A DNA stretch of 31,195 nt, taken from positions 1-31,195 of IMG/VR virus record IMGVR_UViG_3300035698_003443; one strand, written 5' to 3'. Positions 6,632 through 14,028 of the stretch are shown piece by piece. Every line of letters begins with the position of its first letter. The first letter of the stretch is position 1. The DNA comes from a virus. Position numbers and translations under genes: made by a program. Below the pieces are notes generated by a model. That model was not told where the DNA came from. It ran no database searches and was given only the letters and a program-made list of their open reading frames with translations.

Positions 6632-8149
6632 ATGGTAAAACTAAACATAAAACACTTGATGGATCTTACAGAGAAGACAACAGATAAGAATAAGCTACGT
6701 GCGACACTTAGATATCTTTTTAAAAATCCTGAATATATACCACTATTTGGTAAGTTCTTCTTCCCTGATGCGATCAAGAATGATGTACCGGGATTTCATG
6801 AAGAGATATACAAGGCATTAAATCAACCAGGTAACAGCGCATTCGCTGCACCGAGAGGACATGCAAAGAGTACGATCACAGGATTAGTGTATATAACGTG
6901 GCTAATTGCTAATAGATTAGAGAAGTATATAGTATATGTATCACAGAATCATAGTAAGACAGTACAATTCTTAGAACCTTTAAGGCAGAACTTTAACCAG
7001 AACAAGATGCTCAGGTTCGTATATGGAAACTTAACACCCGGATCAGCTAAAGACAAAGATGGTAGAGATAGAGAAGACTGTATAGATGTGAAAGGTATAA
7101 GGATTGAGGCTGTGAGCTTTGAGAAAAACCTAAGGGGGTTCAAATACATTAATATCAGACCAACGTTAATAATAGGGGACGATATAGAGGAAGATATGCG
7201 TGTCTTGAACCCTGAGCTTAGGCTTAAAGATAAGAATAAACTCAACGGAGTAATAATCCCATCATTAGATATAGATGGTAGATTCAAGTATATTGGTACG
7301 ATCTTACATCACGATAGTTTATTATGGAAGAAGATCAAGAAGTGTAATGGTAAGGTATATCGAGCATTGGATGATGAGAGCAATCCACTATGGCCACAAC
7401 GTTTCACAAAGGCTAAGCTAGATGCTATACGTGAAGAGATTGGGTCAATATCATTCCAGAAGGAATATATGAACGATCCTGTAGATAATGCAACATCTAT
7501 CATCAAGCGTGAATGGATAGTTAACTGTTTCGATGAGAACAGATCATGGTTAGATTGTCATAATGATGAGTATAGTATGAAGACATTAGGTGTAGACTTT
7601 GCGTTCTCAGATAGGGTAAGCGCAGACAAGTCAGCATTCGTTAGTCTTGGTAAATTAGATAATAAGTTTGTAGTATTCCAAGGTAGTACACATAAGGGTA
7701 TGTCAGCTCCTGAGCAGATGGACTATATCAAGGATGGCTTGCATCGAGCACACAGATATACAACAGTAGCCCTGGAAGAGAATAGTATAAAGAGTATAAG
7801 TAAGGATATGAGTCAGTGGAATATGCCAATCAAGTTATATTGGACAGCTGCAGCAGATCCAAGGAAGAGTATAAAGCCTGAGACAGAGTATGAGTTCTCC
7901 CGTCACACAGTAGGTAAGATCAATATGATTATGAGATTAGGTACAGGGTTTGAGAACGGTGAGTTCATTATCCCATATAAGGGTGAAGCAGAGAAGAACT
8001 TCGCTCATATGTTATTAGCTGAATGCACATCATATGCATTGAGTGACGGAAAGCTTGTAGAAGCTAACGTGCATCCAGACATACCGATCGCATTAGGTTA
8101 TGCATATGAGAGTATGAATCAAGCAAACGAGTTTGTGGCAGTATGGTAA
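6632..8149 (+). CDS. terL: Terminase large subunit
   Basis: Packaging ATPase/nuclease. Counting from ATG 6632: Walker A APRGHAKST 73-81, Walker B TLIIGDDIE with D183/D184, nuclease motif GVDFAFSD (D322), ALEEN (E382/E383) and HPDIPIAL (D483). All catalytic elements of a TerL ATPase plus RNase-H-like nuclease are present, and 505 aa is a normal length. An in-frame ATG at 6560 would add 24 residues of unlikely sequence covering the GC-rich hairpin, so the later start is preferred; neither has a clear Shine-Dalgarno motif. It moves DNA into the prohead through the portal encoded at 10242. Confidence 0.95.
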   Translation: MVKLNIKHLMDLTEKTTDKNKLRATLRYLFKNPEYIPLFGKFFFPDAIKNDVPGFHEEIYKALNQPGNSAFAAPRGHAKSTITGLVYITWLIANRLEKYIVYVSQNHSKTVQFLEPLRQNFNQNKMLRFVYGNLTPGSAKDKDGRDREDCIDVKGIRIEAVSFEKNLRGFKYINIRPTLIIGDDIEEDMRVLNPELRLKDKNKLNGVIIPSLDIDGRFKYIGTILHHDSLLWKKIKKCNGKVYRALDDESNPLWPQRFTKAKLDAIREEIGSISFQKEYMNDPVDNATSIIKREWIVNCFDENRSWLDCHNDEYSMKTLGVDFAFSDRVSADKSAFVSLGKLDNKFVVFQGSTHKGMSAPEQMDYIKDGLHRAHRYTTVALEENSIKSISKDMSQWNMPIKLYWTAAADPRKSIKPETEYEFSRHTVGKINMIMRLGTGFENGEFIIPYKGEAEKNFAHMLLAECTSYALSDGKLVEANVHPDIPIALGYAYESMNQANEFVAVW

Positions 8150-8268
8150 CACAATTATATGAATGTGAGTATTGCGGAGAAGTGTTTAACGATTTTGAAA
8201 AGGCAATTAAGCATGAAGAAGGTTGTGAGTTTTTAGATGTAGGAAGAAGAGGTAAACACTATGGGTAG
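8143..8268 (+). CDS. Small zinc-finger-like protein, 41 aa
   Basis: The ORF overlaps the end of terL by 7 bases. The product contains CEYCGEVFNDFEKAIKHEEGC: Cys-x2-Cys then His-x4-Cys, the spacing of a single C2H2/C2HC zinc finger. Viral proteins of this kind usually bind nucleic acid. First of a string of tightly packed small genes. Function unknown. Confidence 0.6.
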   Translation: MVTQLYECEYCGEVFNDFEKAIKHEEGCEFLDVGRRGKHYG

Positions 8269-8389
8269 ATGTAGAGAGTGGAAGACATGCTCTGAGTATA
8301 ATGTAATTAAGGGAATACCATGCACTGATAAGATCGGGTGTGGATTAAGAGTACATATCAAGGAGGCTAAGAATGATAAAACTAATTAA
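8261..8389 (+). CDS. Small Cys-rich protein, 42 aa
   Basis: The ORF reads MGRCREWKTCSEYN and continues GIPCTDKIGCGLR. Four Cys at residues 4, 10, 21 and 27 (C-x5-C and C-x5-C pairs) suggest a metal-binding knuckle. It overlaps the genes on both sides. Not recognised. Confidence 0.5.
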   Translation: MGRCREWKTCSEYNVIKGIPCTDKIGCGLRVHIKEAKNDKTN

Positions 8390-8618
8390 GAGATTATTTA
8401 TGAGAAAGAAGTACATGCCATGGGTATCAGTAGGATATTTTATATTTAGGGATGCTACTCAGATAACTATTATGGCACGAGATACAATATATAGTGAGAA
8501 CGAATACACTACATACATAGATATTGAACCTAATCAAATAAAGGATGAAGAGGTCAGATACTTATCACAACAACTAATAGGAGAGCGATATGAATCAAAT
8601 AACGGATTTTTATGGTAA
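8373..8618 (+). CDS. Hypothetical protein, 81 aa
   Basis: A strong GGAGG lies about ten bases upstream of ATG 8373. The N-terminus is basic (MIKLIKRLFMRKK) followed by beta-rich sequence with many Tyr, Ile and Thr residues. It overlaps the genes on both sides within the small-gene cluster. No family recognised. Confidence 0.6.
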   Translation: MIKLIKRLFMRKKYMPWVSVGYFIFRDATQITIMARDTIYSENEYTTYIDIEPNQIKDEEVRYLSQQLIGERYESNNGFLW

Positions 8619-8799
8619 AGTAGTATGTATCAAGATGGTTGATGCTGCTGAGGCTATTGGGGAATTAACGTTTTATCATTATGACAATAGTACTATAACT
8701 ATGAAAGCCGTTACAGTACACCACGAGAACGGATCAGAGTTTTATCATAAATTGATGATGATCAATCGTGGTGAATGGAGGTCGATACAATGTCAATAG
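8590..8799 (+). CDS. Hypothetical protein, 69 aa
   Basis: AGGAG lies about eight bases upstream of ATG 8590. The product appears beta-rich (GKVVCIKMVD, AIGELTFYHY, TITMKAVTVHH), compatible with a small barrel. It overlaps the preceding gene by 29 bases. Not recognised. Confidence 0.55.
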   Translation: MNQITDFYGKVVCIKMVDAAEAIGELTFYHYDNSTITMKAVTVHHENGSEFYHKLMMINRGEWRSIQCQ

Positions 8800-8972
8800 A
8801 AACATTATCACCACATACACGAAGCGGTCAATATGAACATAAAGGGAATAATGGGCATATAAGACGATGTCCTAGATGCGGTATGAAATGCTCTCTTAAT
8901 CGTAATGGTTTTTGTAGTGTAGAGTGCCAAGTACAAGATAGTTTTGGAGAAGAGGTATATCAAGATGAGTAA
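8790..8972 (+). CDS. Small zinc-binding protein, 60 aa
   Basis: ATG 8790 is chosen over the in-frame ATG 8775 because GGAGG sits eight bases before it. The core RRCPRCGMKC then GFCSVEC gives C-x2-C and C-x3-C pairs, the same finger type seen at the N-terminus of the three HNH proteins in this window. The stop (TAA at 8970-8972) overlaps the ATG of the next, interrupted gene. Confidence 0.6.
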   Translation: MSIETLSPHTRSGQYEHKGNNGHIRRCPRCGMKCSLNRNGFCSVECQVQDSFGEEVYQDE

Positions 8973-8984
8973 ATGTAATCATTG
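8963..8984 (+). repeat. Direct repeat, left copy, flanking the HNH insertion
   Basis: The stretch beginning AGATGAGTAAATGT is repeated at 9386-9407 with a single mismatch. Both copies encode the start MSKC(N/H)H. The left copy runs into a stop (TGA) two codons later, where the HNH promoter begins. Confidence 0.8.
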
Positions 8985-9005
8985 AATAGAAATGTTTATA
9001 TATCA
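8985..9005 (+). promoter_or_regulatory. Archaeal promoter of the free-standing HNH gene
   Basis: GAAATG (8989-8994) is BRE-like and TTTATATAT (8995-9003) is a TATA box. Its centre is 26 bases from ATG 9025, so the transcript is probably leaderless. The promoter starts right after the left direct repeat, as if it had been inserted together with the gene. Confidence 0.7.
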
Positions 9006-9024
9006 CTTATTACATTTCTATATT

Positions 9025-9387
9025 ATGAAAAAATATAAATGTAAAATATGTGGAAATTTGTTCGATTATAGAACAACACGAGGAACACAAGTATGTTCCA
9101 CACCTTGTAATAGAAAATTGCAAAGTATGTTAAAAATTGGAGAAAATAATCCACGTTTTAATAATGGACACAGACAATATATTCGTATCATGAAAGATAT
9201 TAAATTATGCCAAAACTGTGGTAGAAAATATAAATTAGATGTACATCATATCGATGGTAATAGAAGAAACAATAAAAAAGAAAATCTTATTAAAGTATGC
9301 AGGAGGTGTCATATGTTATTAGATGGAAGATTTAAACATTTGAACTATCATAATTCAGGAACTGGATTATGTTCTGGGGGTGATTAG
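9025..9387 (+). CDS. HNH homing endonuclease, free-standing
   Basis: A 120-aa HNH nuclease. The N-terminal finger KCKICGN then VCSTPC gives C-x2-C and C-x3-C. The HNH core is CQNCGRKYKLDVHHIDGN, then NKKENLIKVCRRCH, with both Cys pairs, the HH dyad and the Asn. Start 9025 fits the promoter spacing; an upstream in-frame start at 8992 lies inside the promoter and is rejected. The stop TAG touches the restored ATG of the next gene. Likely a mobile homing endonuclease that inserted into a YkgJ-like gene. Confidence 0.88.
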   Translation: MKKYKCKICGNLFDYRTTRGTQVCSTPCNRKLQSMLKIGENNPRFNNGHRQYIRIMKDIKLCQNCGRKYKLDVHHIDGNRRNNKKENLIKVCRRCHMLLDGRFKHLNYHNSGTGLCSGGD

Positions 9388-9407
9388 ATGAGTAAATGTC
9401 ATCATTG
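9386..9407 (+). repeat. Direct repeat, right copy
   Basis: Second copy of the repeat at 8963-8984, differing by A to C in one position. It recreates the start of the interrupted gene directly after the HNH stop codon. The distance between the copies is 423 bases. Confidence 0.8.
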
Positions 9408-9661
9408 CTGGACAATGTTGCTACTTTAAATTAAAAGACGGAACAACTAAGAAGTGTAAGTTCTTAAGAGAGTTCAAATCAGGTAGAACAGTATGTCGTG
9501 TATATAATACTAGATTGAATAAAATATTATATAAGGATGACGATATTATCGTTAGATGTGCAATAAGGGATGTTAGTCAACCTAACCAAACTAATTTACC
9601 TGGATGCCCATATAACGAAGTAGCTCCTGTAAGTCAACAGCGAGCATATAATCAAGAATAG
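9388..9661 (+). pseudogene. YkgJ-like Cys-cluster protein, interrupted and out of frame
   Basis: From ATG 9388 the frame gives MSKCHHCW and stops at 9427. One frame over, an open stretch from 9413 to the TAG at 9659-9661 reads QCCYFKLKDGTTKKCKFL and later VCRVYN, RCAIRD and GCPYN. Joining the two with one base less gives MSKCxHCGQCCYF, the C-x2-CG-x-CC signature of YkgJ/UPF0153 metal-binding proteins, with the later Cys and GCPY also fitting. So a gene of about 90 aa seems broken by one extra T near 9408-9409, or is joined in another way. Translation from a rare start (ATT 9404) is also possible. Confidence 0.6.
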
Positions 9662-9674
9662 GAGGAATAATAAA

Positions 9675-10169
9675 ATGGCAGATAAAACAAAATTAAGAAT
9701 GTATGATACAAAGATGGAAAAACTAAAGAATGGTGATTTGAAAGCGACACAGTTGTATAGCGGTGGAGAAATATCTGTTAAGATTGCAGATAATGATATG
9801 ACTATCGGTATGCAAGAAGACTACGGAGTACCACAACTTATACCTAAAGAGAATGTACCGTATCTGTATTCGTTCCTTATACAACAGATACAAGTTAACA
9901 ACGATCTGGTTAAGCCACATCAAGACTTTTTAGAACAACATGGCCATTTAGATACTAAGGGCGAATTCGGTGCATTACTTAAAACATTAACAGAGCAGAA
10001 GAAGGTTGACAATTTCAAGAATTGGAAAGATCTTGACAGATGCGCTAAGACTATTGAACAATTACAACAAGCAAAAAAAGCAGTTGAAACCCATAACATC
10101 ATAGTTGATGAAATACAGAAACAACTCACTTGGATAGAGGAAAACTACCAAGATGTAGCTGCAAAATAG
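9675..10169 (+). CDS. Hypothetical virion-module protein, 164 aa
   Basis: A strong AGGAGG precedes the ATG. The first 60 residues look beta-rich, and the rest is helical with Gln- and Lys-rich stretches (KTIEQLQQAKKAVETHN) that could form a coiled coil. It sits between the terminase cluster and the portal gene and is followed by a terminator. Not recognised; a head-assembly or DNA-packaging accessory role is only suggested by position. Confidence 0.7.
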   Translation: MADKTKLRMYDTKMEKLKNGDLKATQLYSGGEISVKIADNDMTIGMQEDYGVPQLIPKENVPYLYSFLIQQIQVNNDLVKPHQDFLEQHGHLDTKGEFGALLKTLTEQKKVDNFKNWKDLDRCAKTIEQLQQAKKAVETHNIIVDEIQKQLTWIEENYQDVAAK

Positions 10170-10186
10170 AAAAGTATATAAATAAC
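10168..10186 (+). promoter_or_regulatory. Promoter of the portal gene
   Basis: AGAAAAGTATATAAATAAC contains BRE-like AGAAAAG (10168-10174) and a TATA box at 10175-10183. Predicted start is near 10204, leaving a T-rich leader of about 38 bases without a Shine-Dalgarno motif before ATG 10242. Confidence 0.6.
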
Positions 10187-10229
10187 TAATATACTATACA
10201 TATATTAGTTAATTTTTTCTTCTTTTTTA
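10184..10229 (+). terminator. Terminator overlapping the portal promoter
   Basis: AACTAATATA (10184-10193) and TATATTAGTT (10201-10210) form a perfect 10-bp inverted repeat with a 7-base loop, followed by the T-rich tract 10212-10229. It should end transcripts of the 164-aa gene. Transcripts begun at the portal promoter would start after the 5' arm and so escape the hairpin. Confidence 0.6.
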
Positions 10230-10241
10230 CATATTACACTC

Positions 10242-12116
10242 ATGGATTTTAATATATTCAAGAAAGCTAAACCGGCACAGGTAGATCTCAAATCAAGTGG
10301 TCCGACATCTCCAGGTGGCGACGTATTTGAACGTCCTAATATAGATTTTTCTGTATTCAAAGCGACCATTCCACGGTTTTTGTATAAACCCCCTTTTGGT
10401 TATCCACGAGGAGACAACCCACCACTTCTAAAACAATTTTCGAAAAACGGTTATATGTTCTCTGTAATTACAAGATTACAAGAAGAAGCAGCATGGACAC
10501 CTTGGAAGATCAATCTTAAGGATGAAGATGCTGAGTGGACACCGGAACTTGAAGCAAAGAAGTTAGAGATTACAGAATTCTTACAAAACCCTAACGGTAA
10601 CAAAGAAGGATGGAGTCATTTAATTAAGACAGCTGTTCGGGATATATGCGAACTTGACGCAGGGTTATGGGTTAAAGTATTTGGTAGAGATAAGAAACTT
10701 AAACAAATGTTTGCACGTGATGGTGGAACATTCCTTAAGAATCCAGACAAGTTTGGTTATATAGGAGATAGAGCAGATATCATATTTCCAGATGATAGTC
10801 TTACAGCAGCTACAACACAAAATACAGGTAGTGAGTTTGCTAATACAGACTTCGGTGCTAGATACGCTCTTAAATATAATGAAATCGCAGCATATTATCA
10901 ATATGGTTGGGAGATGGCATCAATGCCTATTCCATTCGGTAAACGTGAAATTGTTTACTTTATGAAAAACCCTCGTTCTGATTCAATTTATGGTATATCA
11001 CCAGTTAGCATATTGGCTGATATCATATTGACATTAGTATATGGGTCTATGTACAATTTAGATTATTATCAAAATAGTAATATGCCAGAGGGCATTATAA
11101 GTATGATCGGAGCACCGAATAAGGAATGTCAATCATTCGGTAAGAGATTAAAAGATACAATTAAAGAAGTAGATCCAACTACTGGATTTAGCAGGAAGAT
11201 CGGATATAAGATGCCGGTTGTTAATACAGATGTTAAATTTACTCCGTTCCAGATCCCAGCACGAGAGATGCAGATAATTGAACAACAAGCATGGTTCACT
11301 AAGATAGTATGGATGTGCTTTGGTTTATCCGCAGACGATATGGGTTTTACTGAAGATTCTAATAAGGCAGTAAGCGAGTCACAAACTAAGAAGTTCGCTA
11401 AGAAGGCAGCAAGACCAATACTAAACCTTATAGCAGAAAGAATCAATATGGAGATTATACCAGAATTTGATACAAACGAATTATGCCTTGAATTTGACGA
11501 TTATGACCTTAGTGAAGACGTAGTTAAACATAGTTTATACGAGTCCCAAATAAGAATGGGTATTAAGACACCAGAGATGGTAGCAGCTGAAGAGAAGATC
11601 GACGTAGCAGAACTAACTAAACAGAAAGAAGAGAATGCAGCTAAAGAAGAAGAAAGCGAAATAAGAAAATCAACAGCAATGCCTGATGAATTTGGTAACG
11701 ACGACGATAAGAAGGATGATAAGAAACCTGACACTAAAGCGGCACATTTAGCAGTAGACGATTTTAAACCAGACGATGATGAAGAAGAACTTAAAGCATT
11801 CATTATAGACGTCGGTACATCAGTACGAGCACCTAACGGACCAGAAGGTCAAGGTGTAGGAGTAGTATTAGAAATATATGCTGACGAATCAATGTTAGTA
11901 AAATTCGCAACAACTAAATTAATATATCACCAATCCGAACTAGTACCTATAGGTAATGGTCAAGGAAGCGCATTAAGCCGAGTTAAAAGTAAATCAGATC
12001 CATTTGCTAATACTGCATTTGAAAAGGATATGAATATACAAATTGAGAAGTCAGCTAAACTAATCAAGAATGCATTAAAAACCTACGAAAAGGGTGCATT
12101 GAACAATGTCAATTGA
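10242..12116 (+). CDS. Portal protein with C-terminal extension
   Basis: A 624-aa HK97-type portal. Recognisable portal features include the MKNPRSDSIYGISPVSIL segment (241-258) and NMPEGIISMIG (280-290), followed by the helical stem and wing region to about residue 440. A Lys/Glu/Asp-rich linker (about 455-515) leads to a small beta domain (IIDVGTSVRAP to LIYHQSELVPI, about 521-570) that looks SH3- or KOW-like, then a helical tail. The portal forms the ring through which TerL pumps DNA. It overlaps the MuF-like gene by 11 bases. The extension is unusual and may contact MuF or scaffold (inference). Confidence 0.88.
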   Translation: MDFNIFKKAKPAQVDLKSSGPTSPGGDVFERPNIDFSVFKATIPRFLYKPPFGYPRGDNPPLLKQFSKNGYMFSVITRLQEEAAWTPWKINLKDEDAEWTPELEAKKLEITEFLQNPNGNKEGWSHLIKTAVRDICELDAGLWVKVFGRDKKLKQMFARDGGTFLKNPDKFGYIGDRADIIFPDDSLTAATTQNTGSEFANTDFGARYALKYNEIAAYYQYGWEMASMPIPFGKREIVYFMKNPRSDSIYGISPVSILADIILTLVYGSMYNLDYYQNSNMPEGIISMIGAPNKECQSFGKRLKDTIKEVDPTTGFSRKIGYKMPVVNTDVKFTPFQIPAREMQIIEQQAWFTKIVWMCFGLSADDMGFTEDSNKAVSESQTKKFAKKAARPILNLIAERINMEIIPEFDTNELCLEFDDYDLSEDVVKHSLYESQIRMGIKTPEMVAAEEKIDVAELTKQKEENAAKEEESEIRKSTAMPDEFGNDDDKKDDKKPDTKAAHLAVDDFKPDDDEEELKAFIIDVGTSVRAPNGPEGQGVGVVLEIYADESMLVKFATTKLIYHQSELVPIGNGQGSALSRVKSKSDPFANTAFEKDMNIQIEKSAKLIKNALKTYEKGALNNVN

Positions 12117-12948
12117 ATTAAAATCATTAATCAATGATTTGGTTAAAGCAATATCCAAATTGTTTAGCGTTTCAGCGACTAACATCGCAAGGGATACCAT
12201 AAAGAAATTTTATGATATCGGGCTACAACAGATGGAAGTGAAGTTTAATATGAACTTTACTGGTAATAATACACGTCTTGGTACAATACAAGATTATGTT
12301 GTTGAGAACGTTAAAGGGTTTAACGACCAGATGCAAGACCGATTACGAAAGGAAATTACTCAAAGTATTATCGATAAAGAACCATTAACCGAAACAACTA
12401 AACGGGTTCAAGAAGTATTTAAAGTTGCTAAGGACCGAGCAAAGATGATAGCTCGAACCGAAACAAACAGAGCATTAAACGTGGCTCATAAAGACGCAGC
12501 CGAACAATCAGGTTTAAAATTAAAGAAGATGGTATCCGTCAAATTGGATGACAGAACATCTCCAATATGTAGGAGAATGCATTCAAAATATGGAATAGAA
12601 AAACAAGCGATTCCAATGAACGCAAAGTTTGTTGACAATCAAAGTGGTCAAAGCTTTGATATTCCTCCGTTTCACGTCAATTGTTTTGTTCCAGGAACAA
12701 AAATCCGAACTCAATACGGAGAAAAGAACATTGAGAATGTGAGCATAAATGATTATGTTTACACGCACAAAAATAGATACAAACCAGTTACTGAGGTTTT
12801 GAAACGATATGTTTCTGAAAAGATATATGTTGTTTCAACTTCGAAAGGTACGATACGTGTAACTGGTGAGCATCCGATAATGACGAATAAAGGATGGAAA
12901 GCAGCTAAAGATTTAACTACAAAAGATTGGGTGTTACACGCAAAATGA
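12106..12948 (+). CDS. MuF-like head protein, N-extein plus N-terminal intein half
   Basis: Residues 1-192 match MuF-type minor head proteins next to a portal: AKMIARTETNRALNVAHKDA at about 113-132, then DDRTSPICRRMH and PPFHVN. The family ends in an H-x-N-C-R motif; here it stops at HVN and an intein begins with Cys193. The intein half (193-280, 88 aa) has block A CFVPGTKIRT and block B GTIRVTGEHPIMT with the T-x-x-H pair (T61 and H64 of the intein). The ORF ends in TGA at 12946-12948, overlapping the ATG of the second half. Confidence 0.88.
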   Translation: MSIELKSLINDLVKAISKLFSVSATNIARDTIKKFYDIGLQQMEVKFNMNFTGNNTRLGTIQDYVVENVKGFNDQMQDRLRKEITQSIIDKEPLTETTKRVQEVFKVAKDRAKMIARTETNRALNVAHKDAAEQSGLKLKKMVSVKLDDRTSPICRRMHSKYGIEKQAIPMNAKFVDNQSGQSFDIPPFHVNCFVPGTKIRTQYGEKNIENVSINDYVYTHKNRYKPVTEVLKRYVSEKIYVVSTSKGTIRVTGEHPIMTNKGWKAAKDLTTKDWVLHAK

Positions 12949-13601
12949 TATTAGTTAAATGTGATTATTGTGAAGCGTTGTTAGAACGGAAATATCCATA
13001 TCAAGCTAAAGGATATAATTATTGTAATGCTTCATGCCAAATGCATCACGAATATGCTATTGGAAAAAGAGATAAAAATACAATAGCAAAGAAAGCCCAA
13101 AAAGTATCGAATTCAAAAATGAAAATAAACAATTGGTTGAATACTAAAAAATCACGAGCTAAATTAAAAGAAGTTCAACAAACGGATGAATATAGAATAA
13201 AATCGTCATTAGCTAAAGTAGGAGAAAAGAACCCAATGTTTGGAAAAACAGGAGAACAAGGTGGACACTACAAAGGTGGTTCATATCGAAAATATGGAAT
13301 TTCATTTAGAGGACCATTATGGAATGATATAAAAAGTAAAATTAGAGTAAGAGATGATAACAAATGTCGAATGTGTGGCTGTATAGAAAATTTACAGGTA
13401 CATCACATTGTACCATATAAATGCACACAAGACAACAGTGATGATAATTTAATAACATTATGTTCAAAATGTCATGCAAAGAGTGAAAATACTTTTTGCA
13501 AAGTAAACAATATTGAAGTTGAAGAATATGAAGGAAATGTTCATAATTTTTCGGTTCAACATGATGAAACATATATTGCTAACAATATGGTAGTCCACAA
13601 T
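12682..13601 (+). other. Fractured intein with HNH endonuclease
   Basis: The intein spans Cys1 (12682-12684) to the terminal Asn (13599-13601) and is coded in two ORFs that overlap as ATGA. The C-extein resumes with Cys (13602-13604). Joining HVN to CRTRALYI restores the MuF motif H-x-N-C-R. All splicing residues are present: Cys1, T-x-x-H in block B, the final His-Asn and Cys+1. Trans-splicing of two proteins, or cis-splicing after a -1 slip at GCA AAA, would both give the mature head protein. Confidence 0.85.
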
Positions 13602-13655
13602 TGTCGGACACGAGCACTATATATCCAGGAAGAAGATCAAGGTGATAAAGAATGA
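12945..13655 (+). CDS. HNH endonuclease plus C-terminal intein half plus MuF C-extein
   Basis: A 236-aa ORF from ATG 12945. Residues 6-31 form a finger (CDYC, then CNASC). A NUMOD3-like motif GEKNPMFGK lies at 93-101. The HNH core is at about 135-180 (CRMCG, VHHIVPY, NLITLCSKCH). Residues about 185-219 are the intein C-terminal half, with block F VHNFSVQHDETYIANN and block G MVVHN. The C-extein is 17 aa (CRTRALYIQEEDQGDKE). The N-terminus resembles that of stand-alone HNH proteins, which suggests an endonuclease gene fused in front of the C-half. GGGTG lies 11 bases before the ATG. The stop overlaps the next ATG (ATGA). Confidence 0.85.
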   Translation: MILVKCDYCEALLERKYPYQAKGYNYCNASCQMHHEYAIGKRDKNTIAKKAQKVSNSKMKINNWLNTKKSRAKLKEVQQTDEYRIKSSLAKVGEKNPMFGKTGEQGGHYKGGSYRKYGISFRGPLWNDIKSKIRVRDDNKCRMCGCIENLQVHHIVPYKCTQDNSDDNLITLCSKCHAKSENTFCKVNNIEVEEYEGNVHNFSVQHDETYIANNMVVHNCRTRALYIQEEDQGDKE

Positions 13656-14023
13656 AAACAATTGAATTAAACGGAACATGTACTGCAGGAGGAGCATTAA
13701 CTCTTACAGGTACAAAGACAGTAACAGGTTATCTTGAGAAGATAGATTATGTATATCAAGATGGCGATACAGGAGCAGATTTTGTTATTACTACAACTGG
13801 TGGAGATGTAGCTCAACCAATACTTACTGTGACTAATGCAGGAGTAGCAGCATTATCTTGGTATCCAAGAACACTAGCTAACAAAGTAGCAGATACATCA
13901 GCATTTACAGACGTAGCTGAGAAGATTGTTTTAACTCAAGAAAGTCTTAAAGTAGTTGTTGCAGCAGGTGGAGCAAGTAAAGATTTCAAATTCATAGCAT
14001 ATATAGGAGAACCAACTAAGTGA
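13652..14023 (+). CDS. Small beta-rich head-associated protein (putative)
   Basis: A 123-aa protein coupled to the MuF C-half by an ATGA overlap. The sequence is rich in Thr, Val, Gly and Ala with few charges (LTGTKTVTGYLEKIDYVYQD), and looks like a beta sandwich. Similar small proteins in head modules decorate capsids or plug vertices. No family recognised. Confidence 0.65.
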   Translation: MKTIELNGTCTAGGALTLTGTKTVTGYLEKIDYVYQDGDTGADFVITTTGGDVAQPILTVTNAGVAALSWYPRTLANKVADTSAFTDVAEKIVLTQESLKVVVAAGGASKDFKFIAYIGEPTK

Positions 14024-14028
14024 TTAAA

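Noticed and set aside
8992-9024. Longer start for the free-standing HNH gene
   Set aside because: These codons fall in the TATA box and the predicted start point, so they would not be in the mRNA.
9388-9661. Group I intron around the HNH gene
   Set aside because: The only excision that restores the frame (8985-9408) does not have the U at the 5' exon end and the final G of the intron that group I splicing needs. Other RNA removal is not excluded.
12682-13655. Reading the split MuF gene as a plain pseudogene
   Set aside because: All intein splice residues, the HNH core and both exteins are intact, and the two ORFs are joined by an ATGA overlap with a credible start. A sequencing error remains possible but is the weaker explanation.
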